Source: Lithospermum erythrorhizon
Lineage: Eukaryota > Streptophyta > Magnoliopsida > Boraginales > Boraginaceae
Length of the DNA: 64,000 bases
Assembly (NCBI GenBank): GCA_019722365.1
Contig: JADFUC010002016.1
Location: 186,001-250,000 of the forward strand
Direction of reading: 5' to 3'
The first letter of the stretch is position 1. Every line of letters begins with the position of its first letter. The position numbers and the translations under genes are program-made. The notes beneath the pieces were generated by a model that saw only the letters and a list, made by a program, of their open reading frames with translations, was not told where the DNA came from and did not search any database. Of this stretch, positions 50,233 to 62,458 are shown one piece after another.

Positions 50233-53200
50233 TGTCAATTGTGAACAATTTCAACTGAATGCGAAACTTTCATATATATTAGCAATTTTGAAGTTATGTT
50301 CTTTCGTAATATAATTGAAAGTATAAATAATCAAAATTTGACTTGTAAATAAAATAACAATGAGGCAAGGAAGTATATTTTCAAATATTTGAAGTGTAGA
50401 TTATGCGGACTTTGGATCGTCTATGATGATTTGTGTGATATTATTATTTGATATACATGCTTAAGATAATAATGACAAGTATCACTGTTCATAAATTTAT
50501 TTCAAAATTAAAAATGCCATTATAGTCTCACTTTGTCATATATAACTTTGATTTAAAATAAAATTATTATATCAATAATAAACATATTAAAATACTAGCA
50601 TTTGTTATACTTTTACCAAATATTATTATATACATCATATATAGAAGTACTCGATTTCAAAATTTATAAAATCAACAATCAAAATTTAAAATTGGATAAT
50701 TTATTGGATGTTAAAATTACTATTTAAATAAGTAAAAAGATACGGTCATGTATAGAGTTTTATATGTATATTTCTATATATAAAGGGGTTAATTTTATAC
50801 ATTTATACAAATTTGATGGCATATTTTTATATTTTACATAATTCGATGTTATATTTTGATATTTTGAACAAATTTATTAATATATACATATATTTTTAAT
50901 TTTGACAATATACAAAAAATTATGTATAAATTGATATACATAATCATAAGCTGATGAGCATGTGGCACATTGATGCATTATTATTCGTTAATATGTTGCC
51001 ATCTACAACTAGTCTGCTAGTCCTGCATACATACCTAGAGTCATGTCAGTTGCTCAACTGTAGAATTTCGGCCGAAGACTATAGGAAATATATGCACTGG
51101 ATTCATATTATTGTTTCTACCTGTCCGATCCTCCATGAATTATGATACGCGTGACACAATGATAGTACCATCATACAACTTGTAATTAATTACACACATA
51201 ATTACGGCTATTAAATGTATTTCCTTTCTAAATTATTCCATTTATCTTGGTCAGAAACACACACGTATTAAACATTAATAATTAATTAGCATTAGCAATT
51301 AACAATAAATTCTACTTTTATGTTGATCTGACTCATGGCCGCCTTATTAGTCAATGTGATAATGGGGAGTTATCGAATGTCGCCAGGGCAATTCGTAACC
51401 ACCTGTGGCGCCAGCGTAGCCGGAGTATACGCGGCAGCGCGGCCGCGGATTGGCAACAATTGCTAACTCTTGCAGTCGAACGCATAGCCGTGCGCGGGAG
51501 GCCCATAAATGGTGGCGCGATGTCGTGAGATGTATGCTTGTGGACATAATTCTACTTTCTAAATCAATTGCCCAGGACATAGGCTATTGGTAAAGGGTAG
51601 AGAGTGGTAAATGAGGCGCCCCAACCTTCATGCGAGTCTTAAATGCCAACAACTTTAACCTCTTCGTGCGGTGTGGGTTCAGTCAGCTGAAGTAATGATC
51701 TAAACATTGAAGTGATGGTTTAAGGAAGATTTTAAAATGCAAGCGGCCAGGTTGAGGCAAATTAATATATTTTATATAGGTTTCATAATAAATATAGAGG
51801 ATAATAAACTTATAATAAAATATATTAATTTTACTCCAAAATTAATATATTAAAATATTTCAAAATAATATTATATTAATTATCTTAAAATAATTAATAT
51901 TAGTGTTAAGGCCCGAATGAAATGGGTAATGTGCTGAGGGGATAGGTATGCGACTTTTCTGACTTACAACACACAAAACTCTTCAAGTGCTCTTTTTGAC
52001 CCCAAAATGGACAAGCAGTTAGAATTATATCATTGTAGGTTAAGAATTATGGTTAAATGCGCCTTATAGCGATTGTCTGCAGTATCTAGGATCATTACTA
52101 CTACTAGCTGGGAGAGAAGTTGACCACATTTATTGGGATCGTTCTTCATGATTAAGCTCGAAATAAATAACTTAATTTTAACTCGGACGCCGTGTTATGT
52201 CATAACCTAAAAGCAACACCTTGTGAACTTCATAATAATTTTTTTCTAAAATCAATTTCTTGATTAAATTGAATCATCAACTTTTGAATTTCACACAAAA
52301 CTAAATTCTCTATTTTACATTCCTCATTATTAAAAAGTAAAAACTAATAATACATTGATGAAGAGAAGATAAAAAAATTGAAAAGGGAAATTAGTATTTT
52401 ATAAAAGTACATTTGAGGAGGGTGGAAGAATAGGGTTGGTGGCCTTTGGTGAGAATTTTTTTTTTTCGAAATATTAATACAATAGGAAAGTTGAAAATAG
52501 GCATTTTTTGCTTTTTTTTCAATTATCCTGTTCTATATAAACAATAAGGAGTGTTTTAAGAACTCTAGTGCAAGTGGTCTAATTACTTGGCTGCGGTAAT
52601 CCCATTTGAACCAATTACCAATTTATAAGAATTTAAAAGTTTCATTATTCATATGTTTTGACATAGTTAATATAAAAAGTGTTTCTTTTCAATATCAATA
52701 TTTTGATGATCGGATAGATAAAATAGAGGACATAAATTGTAATATCGCATTAAAAGTTTAGAATTCTATCATAAAACCAAATTGACGATTAAAAGCCTTC
52801 AAAGTTGTCATATCTATAGTTTGTCAATTTCTGAATTCCTTCTAAATATTTGCCGTAACGCTGCTGATTCCATTTAAGAAGCCTTCCAAAAGTCTTGTGG
52901 AAAATGGAAGATAATTGTCGATATGATTTAAAGTGAAATTTACTTTGTGTTTTGATGCACGATAATAGAAACTTGATATTATTTGATATCCTAATTATCT
53001 TTGTTGCGTTTGGTCACTTAGATCTTGACTTTTCATACATGTTTTCCTTTGTGAACAACAACATCGTCTTCATGGTTATTAAGTCACCATTCCATAGACA
53101 ACCACTCTGTGTAGCCACAGAAATAGTGTTTTTTAATGAAATAGCCGATTTCTGCTTAATAAGCTGCTAATTATACGTTTCTACTTGAATAGGGGAATGA

Positions 53201-54199
53201 GAAAATAGTCGTTTCGTATCATTAAGCTTGTTATTTGGGTGTGTGTATAACAATGGCCATTCCTCTCCAGTCGAAATCAGTGACCCACTCCCATATGTGG
53301 GCAAAATTGGAACCTTTAGGTAGAAATCTAGACAAATCAATTATTTTCTTCACGGAACCATTGAAATTAAGGTCAAAATTAGAAATTTTTGTTGGAGATG
53401 TAGACAAAACATCATTCTTCTGAAGTTGTGGTCAACATTAGAATTTATTATGGGAAATCAAGACAAATCATTGATGCTCTTATGGAACCATTAAAATGAA
53501 GGTCAAAATTGAAACTTTTAGTCAAATCAATAGTCTTCCTTTTGGGGATTCTCTTTCGTCTTCTCCAAAGCATGTTTAAAGATAGTGGTGGTGGTGGCTA
53601 CGGGGAGGGGGAGGGGAATGGAACCATCGGATAGGGAAAAGGGGAAGGGGTGGGGAAAATGTTAAATTTACTTAAGTTTGGGTCCAAAATATAATAAAAA
53701 AAGTATCCCAAGAGTTTATTAAATAATTTAAGCCCAAGAGTGTTAGACTTTTTTGGTCCTTAGGTCGGAGATCAAAGCGAAACAAAAAAAGTAATTTCGG
53801 GAATCAAACAATATTGTTGCTATTATTGAAAATTAAAATGTAATAATCACCACTTTCTGAAATTATATCTGCAATTCCCTCTAAAAAATGGAATCTTTTT
53901 CTTTCATCTTTAATAATGCGATGAGTGTTGATCAAGATATTTCCATGTTAGCGTGCTAATATGTCTTCAAAATTTAGGACCCTTGATACTAGTAATTCCT
54001 TCATGTTTAATATTAAGTTTTATTAGACGGATGGGCTTGTTCGATATACCACGTTGCATAGCTTAGACAAAGTATATATTATGTACACTTAACCTAATAG
54101 GATAGAAGATGAGATTTTTTGCTCCTTAACTCGCTTTTACAATTTTTTCTTTTTTCGTAGTATTGCGTCTCTTTTGCTTGTCAAATGCTTTTGAGAATA
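50233..54199. other. Intergenic, AT-rich with one GC-rich island
   Basis: No gene recognised. About 51340-51560 is clearly GC-richer and contains CGCGGCCGCGG-type sequence; its longest open frame (minus, 77 codons) has no family resemblance I can name. The rest is AT-rich with small inverted and simple repeats. Confidence 0.4.
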
Positions 54200-54268
54200 T
54201 CGAATGATCTAGTGGTTAGGAGGCCTTCCAGGATTCTGCCTCCCGAGGTCGGGTTGATTCGTTATAAG
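54200..54268 (+). other. tRNA-like sequence or SINE head
   Basis: Contains an A-box-like TCTAGTGGTTAGGAG and, about 40 bases on, a B-box-like GGTCGGGTTGATTC in tRNA spacing. An acceptor stem is not evident and the T-loop is altered. Best read as a tRNA-Glu/Gly-like pseudogene or SINE promoter head. Confidence 0.4.
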
Positions 54269-55618
54269 AGGGAGGTGAGTGGGGATTTTTTTTAAACATT
54301 TTTTCTCAATTTAAATTGATTTTTAGATTAAAAATTGGAGGAAAAAAGTAGCTTTTGGATAATTGAATTACCTAAAACTTTGTGCAAAAAGCGTAGACAC
54401 AGCTTTTAGTGGCGTCAGGCATACGTCGAGAGGTTTGGTTAGAGGTCTCGATGGAGATATATATTTTTGTAATTATTCTTTAACGTATATTAATTAGCAT
54501 TTTTAAGTATAAAAAATAAATTGTGCAAAAATAAAGTTCTCTTACAAAATGAGATGGCGAGTAGGTCCTTTTAAAGATGAGAATAATCGTGCAGATAGCA
54601 CATTCACTACTTTTATTACCTAGCAATCCTCACAAATACATCGTCATATGTTCCCTAAAAAACATGGTAAATGATTCTACGTTAGTATTTTTCTTATGTA
54701 ATGGCGTTTAAAACTTTTAATATAAAAATTGATGAAAAATAATAAATAAATAGATTGTATAATTAACATTTGAAGTGTAAAAATTATTAAAGTAATTGAT
54801 GATTTGCTCCTAGATGGTGACTCTAAATTGTCATTAGGTGATATTTCAAAAGTTACAACAAAAATGCAATTGGTTTCTAAGTTTGACTGAACCATTATAT
54901 GTTAATGGTAAATGGATGCATGATTGTGCTCGCAACTTTTCAATTAGGATTTAAGCTTGTCCCGTCAATTTTGAATTAATTTATAATTTTATAAAATTTT
55001 AGAATTAATTTTCAACTTTTGAACTATTTAGATCAAATGACAACATTAACCCATTATTTGGAACCTCATTGACAATAACCTCAAAAATTATTAGTGAAAA
55101 CATTGATACATTACAAATTTACAATGGCCCTTAACAAGGAAGTTTCACCTGTAGCAGCCTCCCTCAAAACTCATTAGTCAAAAACATTAGTACATTACAA
55201 ATTTACAATGAACAAGTTTTACCTGTAGCAGTCGCCCACTCTCCCTATCAGTTGAATCTCACCAAATATCTGCTGTCCTAGGTTCACTCCTTGTATGGTG
55301 CAATATATATTTGGGACCACTTAATTTATAGACAATCATTACATATATAGCTCTCATTTCGACGAGATATCACTTTTGATCCATTATCATTTCAATTTGG
55401 GTTATAATGTTACTCTATGAATTGTTACAGACGCGTGCCAGGAATTGGTTTAAGAGGCCAATTCAAGCTCTAATTCTAGTCGTATTTGGTGAGTTAATTA
55501 GTGATCTGATTCCAGTAAATATAATAAAGTTAATATATTAGTCAATAAAGTAGCGTAATGCAATGTCTGTTGGTTATAATTTGGTCGCATTTTATGTCCG
55601 GATTGTATCTAACATTTA

Positions 55619-55823
55619 ACGAGATTAAAACTTAGTTTTGGGGTCAAAATATAATTTTTGAGATTTAGCCCCATTAAGTTCCTAATATTACTCTAATTAC
55701 ACAATCAAAATACATCAATAAAAATATATAATTTTAATAAAAAATACATTTCAAAAATTAGGAACTTAATGGGGCCAAATCTCAAAAGTTATATTTTGAC
55801 TTCAAAACTAAGCTTTAATCGTG
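55619..55823. repeat. Near-perfect long hairpin (foldback MITE?)
   Basis: Arms of about 70 bp (55619-55689 and 55754-55823) are almost exactly reverse complementary, with roughly 65 bp between them. The shared core includes GAGATTTRGCCCCATTAAGT and AACTTAGTTTTG. It has the look of a young foldback MITE. A transcript across it would form a long hairpin that could feed small-RNA production (inference). Confidence 0.75.
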
Positions 55824-56000
55824 TAAAATATAAATAGGAATGAATTATATATGGGATATGCAACTTTTTAGGAATGGTTTGTGTACGTTGCATAACTACT
55901 GGGACTAATATGTAACTTTGTTATCTTTGGGATAAACCATGATTATCTCCTATTTGGTCGATTGAACTGCCCCACATCTGGATTATGTAATTAAACTTTA

Positions 56001-56230
56001 TACTCCCTCCATTTTTTTTTTTATCGTTTTAAGCCTGCTTTTTTGTTTCAAAATATTTGTCATCATAACATATAAATTGTACTCTTACATTTCCAATGTA
56101 CCTTTTTGACTATTTTTTCTCATAAGGTATCTACCAACCAATGATATAGTTTAAATGATTTGTGATTCTATATTTTCAATGTACTTTTTAACTTTTTTTT
56201 TTAATCATATGAAATTGTTAAAGCGATAAA
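56001..56230 (+). mobile_element. MITE-like element, family shared with 3.5 kb
   Basis: Begins TACTCCCTCC, the typical edge of plant MITEs, and shares ordered blocks with 3490-3700. No clean right terminus; approximate coordinates. Confidence 0.45.
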
Positions 56231-56438
56231 TAAAAAAAGCAGTAATAAATATGGCAAATATATACATAAAATTTCTCATATGAAATTTAGCTTGATTTTC
56301 ACACATCAAACATTTATATATTGTGACTAAAGTGCATATTACAAAACAGTAGTAATCTATATGGACTTCTGGTGAACATGAACACTTTATTTACATACCA
56401 AGATGTAAGAAATAAAAAAGAGGTTATATTATTTAAGA

Positions 56439-56441
<3 letters not shown>

Positions 56442-56475
<34 letters not shown>
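56442..56475. repeat. (TA)n microsatellite
   Basis: About 17 TA units. A second TA run of about 15 units lies at 57803-57833. Confidence 0.9.
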
Positions 56476-56478
<3 letters not shown>

Positions 56479-56754
56479 TCAATAATATTTTTCTAAAATA
56501 CATATAAAATGAACTTCAAACTTAGTTAATATGCCTTATTGTTTCTTGAAGATGGTTTTATTTTTCTTTATTTTTTCGTTTCTCGTAAGCTTTGTATAAT
56601 TTGAACAATCTTTATGCATTACGACATTAGTTTAGTTAACATGTCAACTTTAACTAATATATATATATATATATATTGTTTTAAAAAATAAAAAATCGTG
56701 GTATTAACTTTCTGAGGACTCGATCTCGATAATTGAACTTTAACTAATATTAAG

Positions 56755-57040
56755 GCTTATTGGTGAGACCCCCAATATGTTTAAGTTTACAATGTAGTCA
56801 CCAGAAGCCTTTAAGTTTCTCGGCATCGACTTTATACTATAATCGGTGCTTGCCCATTATAATAATTTTCTAAGAGCACCCCGGCCCACTTAAATCTAAT
56901 TTTCACTATAATATAGTGAAATGACTATATTACCCCTAAAAATACATATTGAAATGATTATATTACAATAAAATGACTATTTTGTCCATAATACAAAAAA
57001 TATAGGGACTAAAATACCCCTACGGAGTTAGTGATCTAAC
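56755..57040 (-). repeat. Solo arm of the Pack-type element family
   Basis: Matches the arms of the element at 49252-50232. Blocks in order: GGCTTATTGGTGAGACCC, TATAATCGG, TTTTCACTATAATATAGTGA, GAAATGATTATATTACA and TATAGGGACTAAAATA. No opposite arm was found within 1 kb. Confidence 0.55.
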
Positions 57041-57800
57041 GGCCAGATTTTGTGTCAGATACAATTCTCAATTGTTAGAAGTTGGTGATGGAATGGAGCA
57101 GCACAAAAGTTGAGTGATGGAATGGTGAATGAAGTGAAAGGTGAGTGATAGTTCTTGCTTAATTGGCCTAATAATTAGCATTAACTAAATGAGTTAATTG
57201 TCGATTTAGTTCGGATAATTGAGGCAGTTGCACTTTAGTCCCAGATAATTACATTGTTGCAGAATAGTTCCTGAAAGTCACTCAAATGTTGTAGTATGGT
57301 CCCGAAAGTCACAAATGTTGCACATTCAACCCTATTCTTTGGAGAAACATCTTTATGACATTTAATCTTTCGGGGAAATGCATCTGCCAGAAGCATGCGC
57401 TTTTGGGAGTAATCTCTGATAATATAACTATTTGGTAAGAATGATTTAAATTTTGCCCATATGGGACTAAATCGACAATTATCTATAACTAAAATTATCC
57501 AAGTGACTTTAGTAGTTTTTTATTAAGACCTTTTTTTTCCCAAGGCAAAGCTACTACTTACAAATGTTTGGTCATAGGGAGGATGGACATGCATGTTGGC
57601 TAAGGTGGCTATGTGCATAGTGTAATATTATCACAAGTACAATAATTATTTTCTTCTTTTTTATTTCGTATATGTTTTGTCTACGATTGATGAGACAACG
57701 CTTAGCCTACAATGATAATGATTGTGAGTCTGTGACAAAAAAAAAAAATAAAATTCAGACGTAGTACTCATCGATGGAGGCCAAAGGGCGTTCACATAGT

Positions 57801-57802
<2 letters not shown>

Positions 57803-57833
<31 letters not shown>
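57803..57833. repeat. (TA)n microsatellite near terpene synthase promoter
   Basis: About 15 TA units roughly 95 bp upstream of the TATA box of the terpene synthase gene. Confidence 0.85.
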
Positions 57834-57837
<4 letters not shown>

Positions 57838-57927
57838 CTGCAACTTGAAATAAATTCCGAATTTTCACAATTCACATTTTTTTGTATTAAAAACGTGTCG
57901 ATTCTAAAAATTATATATCACCAGCAC

Positions 57928-57935
57928 TATAAATA
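57928..57935 (+). promoter_or_regulatory. TATA box of the terpene synthase gene
   Basis: TATAAATA, followed by GCCC, 145 bp upstream of the ATG at 58080. It is the best core-promoter match in the upstream 300 bp. Confidence 0.55.
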
Positions 57936-58079
57936 GCCCAAGAATTCAAAGAAGCAACTACATATTATTATAGCTAAGCCTACCATACTTCTTCTGATCT
58001 AATTGAAGTACTACTACTGCAATAATAGTCGACTAGCTATTATCTAGCATATATTATAACTCTTATATTTCAATTAATA

Positions 58080-61000
58080 ATGGAATCTATAGTTTCCTCA
58101 ATAAAAAGGGAAATGTTTTCGCAGAAAAGCAGAAAATGTGTTCCCAAAATTGGCAATCCATCTGCTTATGACACTGCATGGTTATCCATGATCGAAGACC
58201 ACGAGAAGCAGGAACATGGAAAAATACCATTGTTTAAGTGTTGTTTGGATTGGATACTTAATAACCAAAAGGGTCTAGGGTTTTGGGGTGAATCTTTTGA
58301 TGATGGCTTCCCTACCATTGATTCCCTCCCTGCTACTCTTGCATGCATGGTTGCTCTCACTAAATGGGGACTTGGCTCCCAAAATATTCAGAAAGGTACG
58401 TGTATAATAATCGAATATTGTACACTTACATTTTATTAATGTATTGAATATTTGTTCGTGCACATTATATTTTAACATATTCAACTCGTTCGAGTGCATT
58501 ACATATTAAATGAATGGCATGTCCATACTATTTCATTCTAGGAATTGTATTTGTTCATGCTGCAATTGAGGTGCTGCTCAAAGAAGACTACATAAATACT
58601 CACTTTCCTCGTTGGTTTATCATTACTTTTCCTTCAATGCTTCAACTGGCAAGATCAACTGGCCTCGAGTTCAAATTTCCGGAACGAATCGAAAAAGTCA
58701 TATCTGATGTTTCTTTAAAGAGGCTACAAATTCTTGAAATGTATGTTCATATACATGTCATAATAAAATAAAATTATTTGTGTATACTATAGTATATACT
58801 GACTTAAATAAGGACGTACTATATTTCTGAATGAATTCTTAGGAACGATGAAACTCAATTTCATCCACCCTTATTGTCTTACCTGGAGGCTTTATCATCA
58901 ACATCAAGCAATCAACTTGAGATCGTGAGGCAGTTGGGAAGAGATGGCTCTTTGTATCGGTCACCATCTGCAACTGCAAGAGCTTATATGGTCACCGGAA
59001 ACACGAAATGTTTGACTTACTTGAAGGCTATTGTGAGGAGGTGCTCAAATGGAGGTGCTAATAAATTTTCAACATTTATTTATAATACTAATACATCCTA
59101 TAATATCTTCTAGATCAATCTCGATACTCTAATATCCCTTGGATCATTCTCAATATTAGCACTACTACATCAGAGTTGATATCTCTTAGCTATTATCTGA
59201 TTTAATTTGTAAACTTATTTGTATGTCGTAGAAACAAGATTGGCCCCTATGGATGAAGAGCTTTTTCAACTTTGCCTTGTTAATCAAATTCAAATATTAG
59301 GATTAGCTGAGTCTTTCACTAAAGAGATTGATGAAATTCTTTCCCAAATATACAGGTATGCCATAATCAATCAATCATATCATTACTTGAATTTCGAAAA
59401 TTCGTATAAAAAATCATAATTTCATTCAAAATCACATATATATATATATTACATGCAGGAACCTACGAAATCAAGGCTCACGACCTGCAGAAGATCATAA
59501 CATAGCCAAAAAATTATTCAAGGATGCATTAGCATTTCGCCTCCTTCGTCTACAGGGATACGACATAAATGAACGTAAATGAGCATTATCTCTGCTTGAA
59601 AAATATTTATTATTTGTGTGGATTAATAACATATAAATTATTTGACCAATAATTATAATCAAACTAAAATTATTACTATACTATACTCTTCATGTATGTA
59701 GGGAGCTTTTGTTGGTTTCTGCAGCATGAAGACATCTTGATACATATAGAGCAAAACTGTGAGAATCTTCAGAGTGTGTTGTACAATTTGTATAGAGCCA
59801 CAGACATTACGTTTCCAGGGGACAATGAAGTTGAAAAGGCAAGACAATATTCCAAGAAGCTGCTTGAGAAATCCATGAAGCTTGAGTACCACTCATTTGA
59901 TGATCTTGTTTTGTCCCCTGACAATCATCAAAACATGGTAATAGAACCGGAGATCGATCTGTTTATGACTATGCAACGACTTCTAAAGTACTTTAGGCAA
60001 TTTTTAAATTAATGACTTCATCTTGCCGATTTATAATAAAGATGATATTAATTGTTTGCTAGATTAAGCATGAGTTAGTCACTCCTTGGATTAGTCGTCT
60101 AGATCACCTTGATCATAGGATGTGGATTGAAGAAAATAGAGGCGCACCTCTCAGGACTGGAAAGGCCTCTTTCTACAGGTACTAATAACAATATACTCGA
60201 GTTACAATAATTATCGTTATTCTAGTTATTATACAATATAAGTCTAAATCCGCTAAAATAACATTTAAATACCATAATATTACTTGAAAATTAATTAATT
60301 TTTTCCTCTAGGGTTTCTCTTGATCTTGAAAATGCGAACCTCAAGCAACTTGCAGCCGAAAATTTTGAGCTCCGGCAATCAACATATAGGACAGAATTGG
60401 ATGAACTAATCAGGTAAATTTTACTCATAACAATGATTATGAATAATATATAAAACATAAAGATACATATATATTGAAACGACTATAGCAAATCAAAGTT
60501 TAATGTCTTCACTCTTCCTACTATTTTTTTTGTAGGTGGGCCAAAGAGAAAGGACTGACCAATATGGGATTTGGAAGAGAGAAAACCATATATTCTTATT
60601 ACGCTACTGCTTCTAGCCTCTATTTGCCTTCTCAATCTGTAATCCGATTAATATGTGCAAAATGCTCAATAGCTATTACTGTGGCTGATGATTTTTACGA
60701 CGAGGAAGGCTCAATGAGCGACCTCAAAATCCTAACAGATGCAATCCAAACGTAATGAAACTATATACACCTATTGTATCTTCATTATTTGATTTTTATT
60801 TCTTTCATATGGTGTTACATACAAGTATATTAGAGTATTGGATAATTGGCATTAAGACATAGTCCGATTCGAGAGTACTAATCAACTTAAAGCTAAACCT
60901 AATAGGTTCAATACTCGGACCGAACTCGTGTATTAATGCCACTTGTACATTAGAGTATAACAATTGTATACTCCGAATTTTTTTGTTAAAATAGATATCC

Positions 61001-62458
61001 CAAAATTTGTTACATTTTTATAATTAAAAATTAAACTTAGGCAAATTTTTTTGGATAAGGGATCAGAATATATATGCTTTTGGGGATGACAACAATAAAT
61101 ATGAACATTTCTCTTTTGGTTATCGAAAAAGCTTATCATCATCACTAATTACATTTTTGAAATGGTCAGATGGGACGGAAAATATTTAACGGGGCATGGA
61201 AAAACAATATTTGATGCGGTTGATGATATTGTGAGATTTATAGCATCGTCAAGTAGTACTCAAGATGGAAGTATGGTGGAAACAGAGTTGCGAGACATTG
61301 TAAGCTTACTCGTGCATGTTCCATAAAAGACATCTAATAATCGAAGAATTATTTAAATCATATGTAATAGTTTGAGTGATAATAGACGTTGTAATAGCTG
61401 CATACTGACTTATGATAAATTAATTGATTTATTTGTAGTGGAGGGAAACTTTCAGAGCATGGATGACGGAAAGAGAATGGAGTGAGTCAGGGTATGTTCC
61501 ATCTTTGGAGGAGTATATGGAAGTAGGCTGCATTTCTATTGCAGCACACGTCCTTGTTCTTTCACCCTCATGTTTTTTGAATCCAAGTATACCCATCAAA
61601 GTTCTCAAATCAACCAAATATCTGGAAATCACCAACTTGCTCATGGCATCTACACGTTTGTTGAACGATATGCAAAGTTATCAGGTAATTAAAAGAATGT
61701 AACACTTCTTAAAAGCATAATGACAAGAAATATATCATAATTGTCCAACACTACGTTTGTTGAACGATATGCCAAGTTATCATATAAAAAGGAACGGAGA
61801 AAGTATATATTTAAAAAATAATGTGCAAGTTCACCTATTGTTGCTTTTGCAGAAGGAGATAGAACAAGGAAAAATCAATTATGTATTGCTCTACATGAAA
61901 GAGAATCCAAGAACTTCTATCGATGATGCCATTGAAGAAGTGAAACGAATAGTAAATGAGAAGAGAAAAGCATTACTAGAGATTGCACTAAAGGAAAATC
62001 AAGATGACCAAAACTTATGTGGAACTTTGCCTAACAAAACATTCAAGCAACTCCATCTTGGTTGTTTGAAAGGATTCAGCATGTTCTTCAATTCCTCTAA
62101 TCTATTCGACTCGAAGACAGCTTTAGTTAATGAGATAAACAAAGCCATTTTTCTTCCTCTCAATAATCTTAAAGAGGACGAAACGAATTTATCATCGCGA
62201 AAATCGCCCTCGAAACAGGTTTCAGGATCATCACTTTCATTATTAGGTGAATTGTCTCTAAGAAACAAGAAGAATGATACTCTTGGAACTTCAGCATTTT
62301 TATGGTGTAAGAAAGGGAATTTTAAGTATGATGAACAAGTTGGTCGTTCAAGGTTCGTGGGACTCAAGAAGACGAGTCTATTTGATGTTGGAAATGGAAG
62401 TTATTATACCAACTATGCTCCAACAATGACTATCACATCTAGATTATGTATTTTGTAA
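58080..62458 (+). CDS. GES: Geranyllinalool synthase-like diterpene synthase
   Basis: Class I terpene synthase of the TPS-e/f type, close to Arabidopsis TPS04, which ionises geranylgeranyl diphosphate to (E,E)-geranyllinalool, precursor of the volatile homoterpene TMTT. Twelve exons: 58080-58395, 58542-58740, 58843-59054, 59232-59355, 59459-59574, 59702-59937, 60063-60178, 60312-60413, 60536-60751, 61170-61299, 61439-61684, 61853-62458. All introns are GT-AG and the phases close to 872 aa, close to the TPS04 length I recall. Motifs: SAYDTAW (28-34), RMWIEENRG, GFGREKT, the Mg-binding DDFYD (525-529) and the second metal site NDMQSYQKE (N665, S669, E673). The class II DXDD motif is absent. There is no plastid transit peptide: the protein begins MESIVSSIKREMF, as in cytosolic or ER geranyllinalool synthases. 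The gene looks intact. Product specificity cannot be fixed from sequence; a nerolidol or linalool product is possible. Confidence 0.9.
61754..61783 (+). repeat. Duplicate of exon 11 end inside intron 11
   Basis: About 30 bp (ACGTTTGTTGAACGATATGC then CAAGTTATCA) repeats the last bases of exon 11 (61654-61683) about 100 bp downstream, with one internal mismatch, and lacks the GT donor. It duplicates codons of the second metal-binding motif but is intronic by the gene model. Confidence 0.8.

Noticed and set aside
57188..57495. Short inverted repeat (TTAATTGTCGATTTAGT words)
   Set aside because: Only about 25-30 bp per arm with no target duplication; could be another MITE but too weak to list as a feature.
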